A stretch of DNA of 9,872 nucleotides from Flavobacteriales bacterium (lineage in GTDB: Bacteria > Bacteroidota > Bacteroidia > Flavobacteriales > Crocinitomicaceae): the NCBI GenBank assembly GCA_947375085.1, contig CANCEQ010000113.1:1-9872 (forward strand), written 5' to 3'. Shown piece by piece: positions 1-6,390 of this stretch (positions are counted from its first letter, which is position 1; every line of letters begins with the position of its first letter). The notes under the pieces were generated by a model. The model made no database searches, was not told the DNA's origin, and saw only the letters and a list, made by a program, of their open reading frames with translations. The position numbers and the translations under genes were made by a program.

Positions 1-180
1 AATGAATGGGTTAGATTGGCAGCAATTCATCCTGAAACTGGTGAATTTTACATAATGAGAAATGGTGAATTTGTATCATATACACCAATTACAAATTCAG
101 TAGAAACAGTTGAAAACATTATGAATCTTGTTGAATCAAGTCATGATCCTTTATCAGTTCAATTAATTAAAAACAATTAA
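1..180 (+). CDS. dabA: C-terminal end of a probable DabA / UPF0753 (DUF2309) inorganic-carbon transporter subunit (partial)
   Basis: Frame 1 is open from the left edge to a TAA at 178-180 and gives a 59-residue tail that begins NEWVRLAAIHPETGEFY. The beginning of the gene lies outside the window. The pattern N-x-W-V/I-R-L followed by a short 'I-x-P-E-T-G' strand is what I recall from the end of DUF2309 proteins. These are large soluble zinc proteins (DabA; MpsB in Staphylococcus) related to beta-carbonic anhydrases, and they sit on a NuoL-like membrane partner to convert and accumulate inorganic carbon. The stop is three bases before the start of exactly such a partner, which is the stronger argument. 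The zinc ligands are outside the window and cannot be checked. Family assignment is therefore inference from a short tail plus context; that a protein-coding gene ends here is close to certain. Confidence 0.62.
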   Translation, partial: NEWVRLAAIHPETGEFYIMRNGEFVSYTPITNSVETVENIMNLVESSHDPLSVQLIKNN

Positions 181-183
181 GCT

Positions 184-2067
184 ATGGAAACTTACGTAAT
201 GGACTCATTTATTAAAGCTTTCATACTTACCTCCTTTGTAGGTTTTATTTTAAGCTTATTAATACCTAAAAAAAATGAAACAATTGTTTCAATCGTTTCA
301 TATACAACTATTGGACTGCAACTAATAGGCACTCTTTTCTTTTTAGGTTATTGGTTATACAATGGTCACCCTGAAGTAAATGTGAAAGAATTTTCAATTT
401 TCAGAGCCGAAGGTTACGACTTTTACATTGATTTATTCTTTGATGAAATAACTGCAACTTATTTAATAATAGGAACACTACTCACTTTTTTAATAACTGT
501 TTATAGTAGGTATTATCTTCACCGAGAACCAGGATACAAACGTTTTTTCAGTATTCTACTATTCTTTTATTTAGGATATAATATCATAATTTTTTCAGGA
601 AATTTAGAAACACTATTTATTGGTTGGGAAATTCTAGGGATATCATCATTCTTACTAATTGCCTTTTATAGAGACCGTTACCTTCCAGTGAAAAATGCTG
701 TTAAAGTGTTTTCAATTTATAGAATTGGTGATGTTGGATTAATTTTAGCTATGTGGTTAAGTCACCATTTATGGCACCAAAACATTTCTTTTCATGATTT
801 AGAAAATGTAGCTGCAGTAAATGAACATTTAGCGAATCACAGTTTAATGGGGATTTTTATTTCTTTATTAATTTATATGTCGGCTGCTGCTAAATCGGCT
901 CAATTACCATTTTCTTCATGGTTACCTAGAGCGATGGAAGGTCCTACTCCATCAAGCGCAATCTTTTATGGATCGTTATCAATTCATATTGGAGCATTTA
1001 TAATGTTAAGAACCTATCATTTTTGGGAAAATCAAACGTCGTTTAGAATTTTTGTTATCATTATTGGATTGGCAACAAGTATAATAGCGATTTTAACAGC
1101 ACGTGTACAATCTTCAGTTAAAAGTCAAGTTGCTTATTCTTCAATCGCTCAAATTGGGTTAATATTTATTGAAATTGCATTAGGTCTAGAATCTTTAGCA
1201 TTGGTTCATATCGCTGGAAATGCCTTTTTAAGAATGTATCAATTATTGGTTTCTCCATCCGTTGTGAGTTATAAAATAAGAGAGCAGTTTTATAATTTTA
1301 CTCCTAGAATTAAAACAATTGAAGATAGTTTTCCTAAAAAATTGGAATACTCATTGTACATTTTAAGCTTAAAAGAATGGAATTTAGATTCTTTTATGTA
1401 CAGAATTTTGTGGAATCCACTTAAAAAGATGGGGAATAAATTAAACTTCTTATCATTTAAAAACGTTTACTTTTTCTTTATTTTTATTTATGCGATGGGA
1501 ATCTTTTTCATCTATAAAAGAGAATATATTCCAACAGAAATAAATCATTATTTGCCAACAATTTTTGCTGGAATTGGATTATTAGCAATTATAAAAGGAT
1601 TCACAGAAAGATCAAGTGTTCGTTTAAGTTGGAGTTTAATATTAATTAATCATTTCTCCACAGTACTTGCCATCTCATTCAATGAACATTTTGATACATC
1701 ACATATTTGGTGGTACATAAGCGGTGTTATAATAGCAGGACTATTAGGATACGCTTGCATTCAACGATTAAGACATTTAAATGTATGGATTAGTTTAGAT
1801 AAATTTTACGGCCATTCATATGAGCATCCAAAAATTGCATTTTTATTCTTGTTGGCATGTTTAGGAATGTCTGGTTTTCCAATTACACCGACTTTTATTG
1901 GCGAGGATTTAATTTTTTCTCACATCCACGAAAACCAATTTTTACTAGCATTTTTTATTGCTTTGAGTTTTGTTTTAAACGGTTTAACTGTAATTAGAAT
2001 ATATGCTAGAATTTTCTTGGGTCCAAATTTGAAAAAATTCCAAGGTAGAACTCAAAGAACATCTTAA
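184..2067 (+). CDS. dabB: NuoL-like proton-conducting membrane subunit, DabB/MpsA type
   Basis: This is a 627-residue polytopic inner-membrane protein of the complex I antiporter-like (Proton_antipo_M) family. It is probably the ion-conducting partner of the preceding DabA-like protein, coupling cation flow to CO2/bicarbonate uptake. Visible family landmarks are GWE at 147-149 (the conserved TM5 Glu), AAAKSAQLPF at 234-243 (the TM7 Lys, K237), MEGPTPSSA at 251-259, and VKSQVAYSS with AQIG at 312-324. A GFP-x4-F-x3-D-x-I motif lies at 564-577, and a terminal LTVIRIYARIFLG at 601-613 matches the 'YtfR...F.G' helix of NuoL. Compared with E. coli NuoL, several proton-path positions differ, and an extra segment of about 165 residues (about 370-540) carries about four hydrophobic helices. 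The long lateral helix at the NuoL C-terminus is absent. The start at 184 follows the upstream stop by 3 bases, and Met6 (199) is an alternative. It is not part of a nuo operon here, which argues against true complex I. Confidence 0.82.
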   Translation: METYVMDSFIKAFILTSFVGFILSLLIPKKNETIVSIVSYTTIGLQLIGTLFFLGYWLYNGHPEVNVKEFSIFRAEGYDFYIDLFFDEITATYLIIGTLLTFLITVYSRYYLHREPGYKRFFSILLFFYLGYNIIIFSGNLETLFIGWEILGISSFLLIAFYRDRYLPVKNAVKVFSIYRIGDVGLILAMWLSHHLWHQNISFHDLENVAAVNEHLANHSLMGIFISLLIYMSAAAKSAQLPFSSWLPRAMEGPTPSSAIFYGSLSIHIGAFIMLRTYHFWENQTSFRIFVIIIGLATSIIAILTARVQSSVKSQVAYSSIAQIGLIFIEIALGLESLALVHIAGNAFLRMYQLLVSPSVVSYKIREQFYNFTPRIKTIEDSFPKKLEYSLYILSLKEWNLDSFMYRILWNPLKKMGNKLNFLSFKNVYFFFIFIYAMGIFFIYKREYIPTEINHYLPTIFAGIGLLAIIKGFTERSSVRLSWSLILINHFSTVLAISFNEHFDTSHIWWYISGVIIAGLLGYACIQRLRHLNVWISLDKFYGHSYEHPKIAFLFLLACLGMSGFPITPTFIGEDLIFSHIHENQFLLAFFIALSFVLNGLTVIRIYARIFLGPNLKKFQGRTQRTS

Positions 2068-2111
2068 ATTAAAAAGTAAAATAAAACAGAATATAAATCT
2101 TAAATTAAAAA
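2061..2111 (+). repeat. 15-bp direct repeat flanking the dabB-sulP gap
   Basis: ATCTTAAATTAAAAA occurs perfectly at 2061-2075 and again at 2097-2111, a period of 36 bases. The first copy contains the dabB stop codon (TAA 2065-2067). The second ends two bases before the sulP start codon, so it forms that gene's A/T-rich translation-initiation leader. The sequence is low-complexity, so chance or a small ancient duplication are both possible. No function is assigned. Confidence 0.6.
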
Positions 2112-2113
2112 AT

Positions 2114-3763
2114 ATGAAAACGAATAATTTAAATGAACCGAAAGACGGTTTAGCAGGTTTAAAAGAAAATTTCAGTAGTGATGCAGTCTCTGGATTTTTA
2201 GTGTTCTTATTGGCTTTACCTTTGAGTTTAGGTATTGCAAAAGCAAGTGAATTTCCAGCTATATATGGATTGATTACAGCAATGATTGGTGGAATCATTG
2301 TAAGTTTTTTCGCTGGTTCTAAATTAACAATAAAAGGACCTGCAGCTGGTTTAATTGTAATTGTTGCTGGATCAGTTGCAGAGTTAGGACATGGGGATAA
2401 TGATTTAGGTTGGAAATTAGCACTTGGAGCGATAGTTGTTGCTGGTGCTATTCAAGTAATTTTTGGAATTTTCAAATTAGGAAAATTAAGTGACTTCTTC
2501 CCTTTATCAGCGGTTCACGGTATGTTGGCAGCTATTGGTTTAATTATCATCAGTAAACAAATCCATATTTTAGTAGGTGCTTCAACTGCTCATGCAGATG
2601 GACCATTAAAAGGGAAATCAATTGTTGAACCTCTTGAGTTAATAGCTAAAATTCCAGATACATTAGCACACTTTTTTCAACATCAAGAAGTAGCAATTGT
2701 AGGATTAGTAAGTTTATTAATCGTTTTTGGATGGCCAAGATTAAAAGTTGGATTTTTGAAAAAAATTCCTGCACCACTTGTTGTTTTAGCTGTTTCTATT
2801 CCATTATCAATGGTTTTAGGTATTCACAATGTGAAGGAAGTTGTAGGTGCAAACGGAGAAGTATTAGTTAAAAAATTTGAACCACTTGTAAGTTTCGATA
2901 AAGGCTTTTTTGATATCCTAGGAATAAATGTTTCATTTGATGGTTTAAGTCAATCTTTTACTTTTTGGAAATTTGTTTTGATGTTTGCGTTAGTAGGAAG
3001 TTTAGAAGCACTTTTAACTGTAAAAGCAATTGATATGTTAGATCCTTACAAACGTAAATCAAATTATAACAAGGATTTAATTGCTGTTGGTATTGGAAAT
3101 ATTGTTGCTGGTGCATTAGGAGGTTTACCAATGATTAGTGAGGTTGCTCGTTCTTCTGCAAACGTTGCAAATGGAGGTAAAACTAGGTGGGCTAACTTTT
3201 TTCACGGAGTATTTATATTAATTTTCTTGATATTTGCAGTGACATTCAGTAATTTAATTCCTAATGCTGCATTAGCTGCCATGTTAATCGGAGTTGGATA
3301 TAAATTAGCTCACCCAAAAGAATTTGGACACATGGCTAAAATTGGTTGGGATCAAATTGTAGTTTTTATTACTACAATTGTAGTAACCCTTGCAACTGAC
3401 TTATTGGTTGGTATAGGAGCTGGTATTTTGGTGAAAATCATTATCCACTTATTCAATGGTGCACCTTTGAAAAATTTATTTAGTTCTAAAGCAAAAATTG
3501 AGGGAAATACAATCACAGTTGAAGGCGCTGCAGTTTTCAGTAATTTAATTGGAATTAAAAAACAAATAGCAAAATTTGAATTCAATCAGAACGTGACTTT
3601 CGATGTAACAAAATGTAAATTAATTGATCATACAGTTATTGAAAACTTATATCACATCAAAGATGATTTTGAAAATGAAGGAGGTTCTTTTACAATTCTA
3701 GGAATTGATGAATTTAAACCTGCAACAGGTTCATCTCACAAATTTGCAGCAGTTAAAAAATAA
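2114..3763 (+). CDS. SulP family inorganic anion transporter with C-terminal STAS domain (probable bicarbonate or sulfate permease)
   Basis: This 549-residue protein has the SulP/SLC26 layout. A short cytoplasmic N-terminus leads into the first helix with the family signature around 22-45 (DAVSGFLVFLLALPLSLGIA). GSKLTIKGPAAGL (68-80) is the conserved substrate-site loop in TM3. GSLEALLTVKAID (295-307) is the TM8 region with E298 at the coupling or cation position, and RSSANVANGG (346-355) is TM10. A STAS domain follows from about 450 to the end. The STAS loop that normally reads IDSSG is IDHTV at 504-508. SulP proteins move sulfate, bicarbonate, chloride or dicarboxylates, and the family alone does not fix the substrate. 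The neighbouring DabA/DabB-type genes make bicarbonate the best guess. An acidic TM8 residue occurs both in proton-coupled members (Glu) and in the sodium-coupled BicA (Asp), so the driving ion is open. Start: the ATG at 2114 sits in a purine- and A-rich leader 46 bases after dabB, presumably on the same transcript. Confidence 0.88.
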   Translation: MKTNNLNEPKDGLAGLKENFSSDAVSGFLVFLLALPLSLGIAKASEFPAIYGLITAMIGGIIVSFFAGSKLTIKGPAAGLIVIVAGSVAELGHGDNDLGWKLALGAIVVAGAIQVIFGIFKLGKLSDFFPLSAVHGMLAAIGLIIISKQIHILVGASTAHADGPLKGKSIVEPLELIAKIPDTLAHFFQHQEVAIVGLVSLLIVFGWPRLKVGFLKKIPAPLVVLAVSIPLSMVLGIHNVKEVVGANGEVLVKKFEPLVSFDKGFFDILGINVSFDGLSQSFTFWKFVLMFALVGSLEALLTVKAIDMLDPYKRKSNYNKDLIAVGIGNIVAGALGGLPMISEVARSSANVANGGKTRWANFFHGVFILIFLIFAVTFSNLIPNAALAAMLIGVGYKLAHPKEFGHMAKIGWDQIVVFITTIVVTLATDLLVGIGAGILVKIIIHLFNGAPLKNLFSSKAKIEGNTITVEGAAVFSNLIGIKKQIAKFEFNQNVTFDVTKCKLIDHTVIENLYHIKDDFENEGGSFTILGIDEFKPATGSSHKFAAVKK

Positions 3764-3789
3764 GCTTGTCAATATTTAAAATTAGAAAG

Positions 3790-5148
3790 ATGAAAACTAA
3801 AAAAATAATTATTGCGAGTTCATTATTATTGTCTCTCCCAATTTTTGGACAAACTCCAACAACAGCAGATCAAGCACCTGCTGTTGTTAAAAAGATTGAA
3901 TATCCAGAATTAAAGAAAAATTTTAATGAATCAGGTACACATTATATAAAGTCAACAATTGTAGCTCAAATGTGGTCGAGATATACTGATTTTAATCCTG
4001 GAACAACTTTAAATGGATACGGAATGTCAACTCCATTTGATATTGGTATTAGAAGATTAAGATTCAATATTTTAGCGCAACCAACGGATCGTGTATTTTT
4101 TTACGTTCAATTTGGTCAAAACAATTTCAACTTTACATCAAAATTAAATGTCGGTTCATTTTTTCACGATGCTGTAGGTGAATATAGAGTCCACCCAACA
4201 AAATTAAGTATTGGTACTGGTTTAAGTGGCTGGAGTGGTTTAACACGTTTTTCTGCTCCAGCAGTTGGGTCAATTTTAGGAGTAGATGCTCCACTCTATC
4301 AGCAAGTTACAAATGGAATTACGGATCAGTTTTTACGTAAATTATCTATTTATGCAAAAGGTCAAATCGGAAAATTAGATTACCGTGTAGCTGTTTCAAA
4401 TCCTATGACTTACCAAAGTAGTTTATCTTCCAATACTCCTGTTATTAGTTCAACTGCGGCAAGTTTTTCTTACAGACCGCCACATTTACAAACACAAGGT
4501 TATTTAAGTTACCAATTCTTAGAAAAAGAAGCAAATACCTTGGCATACACAGCTGGTACTTACCACGGAAAAAAGAAAATATTTAACCTTGGTGCAGGTT
4601 GGATTGAACAAAAAAATGCTTTATGGCATAAAAATGCGGCAGGTGATACAATCAATGATAATATGGTTTTGTTAGGAACTGATATTTTTACTGAAATCCC
4701 TTTGAGCGAAAAACGAAATGCTATTACTGCGTATGTTGCTTTCACTGATTACCAAATGGGAAAAAACTACATACGATATCAAGGTCCGATGAATACTGCT
4801 AATGGATTAAATGGTTCGACCTCTACTGCTGGAGGAAATTCAGCTCCAATTATTGGTACTGGTAGAACACTTTTCACACAATTGGCTTATAAATTCAAGG
4901 ATAATTTATTACCAAACCAAGGAAGTATTCAAATCTATGGAAGTGTTCAAGCCTCTAAATACCAAGCTTTGAATAGTAACTTGATGGTCTATGAAGGTGG
5001 AATTAATTGGTTAATCAATGGTGATCACCACAGCAAATTAACGTTGTCTTACCAATCAAGACCTACGTATAACAAACAAGCGGATGGTTCGTACAATTTA
5101 AACACTCGAAGAGGAATGGCGGTTCTTCAATACCAAATTTCACTTTAA
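3790..5148 (+). CDS. Outer-membrane porin, OprP/OprO-like (phosphate-selective porin superfamily)
   Basis: Translation from the ATG at 3790 gives 452 residues. The frame is open back to a TTG at 3766, but that would put eight residues ahead of the signal peptide, so 3790 is preferred. Residues 1-20 (MKTKK, hydrophobic core, PIFG) form a Sec signal peptide with cleavage before Q21. The rest lacks hydrophobic helices and is full of alternating strands ending in aromatic residues. IGIRRLRFNILAQPTDRVFFY (85-105) strongly recalls the first barrel strands of OprP-type porins in Bacteroidetes. The C-terminus (GMAVLQYQISL) looks like a closing beta-strand. By hand count the mature chain has about 39 Lys+Arg against about 25 Asp+Glu, which is compatible with an anion-preferring pore. 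Its place 26 bases behind a SulP anion transporter suggests that it lets the same anion, probably bicarbonate, cross the outer membrane. The porin class is fairly secure; the substrate is inference. Confidence 0.8.
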   Translation: MKTKKIIIASSLLLSLPIFGQTPTTADQAPAVVKKIEYPELKKNFNESGTHYIKSTIVAQMWSRYTDFNPGTTLNGYGMSTPFDIGIRRLRFNILAQPTDRVFFYVQFGQNNFNFTSKLNVGSFFHDAVGEYRVHPTKLSIGTGLSGWSGLTRFSAPAVGSILGVDAPLYQQVTNGITDQFLRKLSIYAKGQIGKLDYRVAVSNPMTYQSSLSSNTPVISSTAASFSYRPPHLQTQGYLSYQFLEKEANTLAYTAGTYHGKKKIFNLGAGWIEQKNALWHKNAAGDTINDNMVLLGTDIFTEIPLSEKRNAITAYVAFTDYQMGKNYIRYQGPMNTANGLNGSTSTAGGNSAPIIGTGRTLFTQLAYKFKDNLLPNQGSIQIYGSVQASKYQALNSNLMVYEGGINWLINGDHHSKLTLSYQSRPTYNKQADGSYNLNTRRGMAVLQYQISL

Positions 5149-5159
5149 TTGAATATATT

Positions 5160-5726
5160 ATGAAATATTTATTAGCTTCACTTTTTATTATAGTTTTTCA
5201 AAATTTTAAAGCTCAAACCGAAAAAATAGATACTAACAATAGAATGCCTAGTATCCAATCTTTACATTCTTTAAAATTATCTATTTTATCTATTTCGTAT
5301 ACTTATGAAAAAGCTCTAAAAAATCAATTTTCTATAAATTCTGAATTAATATTATCTGGTAGCATTGGTGCTGAAACATCCAAGAATAACTTTCAATTAT
5401 TTGGTGCTACTAGCTCTTTAATTTCAATTGAACCAAGATATTATTATAATTATTTAAAACGTGTAAATTCAAATAAAAAAACAATAAATAATTCTGCCAA
5501 TTTTATAACGTTACATACAAGTTATTTATTTTGGTCCCAAAATTTCAAAAACATATTATCAAAACCAAAACAATCCTTTGACTTTATACCTGAATGGGGA
5601 GGTAAAAATGCATTAAATAATAAATTTAGCATTGAATATAAAATTGGGCTAGGTATAACAACTGAAAATTTTGTTAAATTTTCATCAGCTTTAGGATTAG
5701 GTTTTAAATTATGTTATAAATTATAA
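5160..5726 (+). CDS. Small secreted protein, probably an outer-membrane beta-barrel; function unknown
   Basis: This 188-residue protein has a signal peptide at 1-18 (MKYLLASLFIIVFQNFKA) and probable cleavage before Q19. The mature part shows alternating strands such as LKLSILSISYTYEKAL (38-53), SLISIEPRYYYNYLKR (86-101), ITLHTSYLFW (116-125) and a closing FVKFSSALGLGFKLCYKL (171-188). There are no internal hydrophobic helices. The 'EPRYYYNYLKR ... NSANF' segment resembles a family of small flavobacterial proteins annotated only as hypothetical, so I assign no function. It starts 11 bases after the porin stop and is the last gene before the terminator. It should be made with the porin and is probably an accessory outer-membrane or periplasmic component, though it could be an unrelated passenger. 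Confidence 0.75.
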   Translation: MKYLLASLFIIVFQNFKAQTEKIDTNNRMPSIQSLHSLKLSILSISYTYEKALKNQFSINSELILSGSIGAETSKNNFQLFGATSSLISIEPRYYYNYLKRVNSNKKTINNSANFITLHTSYLFWSQNFKNILSKPKQSFDFIPEWGGKNALNNKFSIEYKIGLGITTENFVKFSSALGLGFKLCYKL

Positions 5727-5767
5727 TGTAATTTGAATCACAAAAAACAAATCAATAACTACATAGG

Positions 5768-5800
5768 AAAAACATCATTCAAAATTGAATGATGTTTTTT
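5768..5800 (+). terminator. Intrinsic terminator at the end of the dab-sulP-porin operon
   Basis: AAAAACATCATTCAA (5768-5782) and TTGAATGATGTTTTT (5785-5799) are perfect inverted repeats separated by two bases. The realistic hairpin pairs CATCATTC (5773-5780) with GAATGATG (5787-5794) around a 6-base loop. A run of six T follows on the + strand (5795-5800), with a run of five A on the other flank. It lies 42 bases after the last stop of the operon. The stem has only three G:C pairs, in keeping with the AT-rich genome. The A-tract could allow some termination of minus-strand transcripts too. Confidence 0.85.
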
Positions 5801-5826
5801 GTTTCTGTAGATTGATTAATATTTTG
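5798..5826 (+). promoter_or_regulatory. Candidate Bacteroidetes-type promoter for the GNAT gene
   Basis: TTTG at 5798-5801 could serve as the -33 element and TATTTTG at 5820-5826 as a one-base-short variant of the -7 consensus TAnnTTTG. They are 18 bases apart. This would place transcription start near 5831-5833 and give a leader of about 25 bases before the ATG at 5857. The -33 element overlaps the terminator's T-run. The match is imperfect and AT-rich sequence produces such hits by chance. It is listed because the gene lies directly after a terminator and needs its own promoter. Confidence 0.25.
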
Positions 5827-5856
5827 AGAAAAAAATCTAAAATAAAATCTTTTATA

Positions 5857-6390
5857 ATGTTAAATACCAACCAAAATTATTTCAATCAAGAATCCGAGCG
5901 ATTAACTTTTAGAAAATTGACGAAAAACGACATCGTAAGTTGGACTGAATTTTTCGAAAACAATGACCGATTACAATTTTTAGGCTTGCCGGATATTTCA
6001 AAAGATAAAACAGAAATCGCAACCGAATGGATTGAAAAACAATTGGAAAGATATGAAAAAGATGGATTTGGACATTTAGCTGTTATTGAAAAATCAACTG
6101 GTGAATTTATTGGAATGGGCGGAATTCTTCTTCGGATAATTTTAGAACAAAATGAATTTGAAATCGCTTATTCCTTAAAACCAAAATTTTGGAAAAAAGG
6201 TTTTGCAACTGAAATTGCCAATCAAATGAAAAAATATGGTTTCGATAATGCTATTTCATCCAAATTCATATCGATTATTGCTACGGAGAATTATGATTCA
6301 ATCAATGTGGCAAAAAAGAACGGAATGAAAATTATCCACGAAATGGAATATTCAGGAATGAATGTTTATGTCTTCGGTATTTCTATTTGA
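5857..6390 (+). CDS. GNAT family N-acetyltransferase, RimJ/RimL-like (Acetyltransf_3)
   Basis: From the ATG at 5857 the protein has 177 residues, normal for this family. The open frame extends up to a TTG at 5785, but that codon lies inside the terminator hairpin and the extra 24 residues match nothing, so 5857 is preferred. The opening SERLTFRKLTKNDI (13-26) is the usual 'ERL.lR.l...D' strand. GEFIGMGGIL (82-91) is the central strand. EIAYSLKPKFWKKGFATEIANQM (102-124) is motif A, with the acetyl-CoA pyrophosphate loop at W112-K-K-G-F-A-T-E. NYDSINVAKKNGM (145-157) is motif B. Such enzymes transfer acetyl from acetyl-CoA to an amine on a protein, an antibiotic or a small molecule, and the acceptor cannot be told from sequence. 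It has no operon partner and ends 8 bases inside the convergent minus-strand gene. Confidence 0.87.
   Translation: MLNTNQNYFNQESERLTFRKLTKNDIVSWTEFFENNDRLQFLGLPDISKDKTEIATEWIEKQLERYEKDGFGHLAVIEKSTGEFIGMGGILLRIILEQNEFEIAYSLKPKFWKKGFATEIANQMKKYGFDNAISSKFISIIATENYDSINVAKKNGMKIIHEMEYSGMNVYVFGISI

Noticed and set aside
184..2067. True respiratory complex I subunit NuoL
   Set aside because: There are no other nuo genes around it, several proton-path residues are replaced, the C-terminal lateral helix is missing, and it is adjacent to a DUF2309-like tail and a SulP gene.
1984..2298. Minus-strand open frame of 104 codons across the dabB-sulP junction
   Set aside because: It is antisense to two well-supported genes, has low-complexity composition and no recognisable domain.
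3766..3789. TTG start for the porin, eight residues upstream
   Set aside because: It would put SIFKIRK before a well-formed signal peptide. The ATG at 3790 starts directly with MKTKK and the hydrophobic core.
5785..5856. TTG start for the acetyltransferase at 5785
   Set aside because: The codon lies within the terminator hairpin and the extra residues are unlike the family. The ATG at 5857 gives a normal-length protein.
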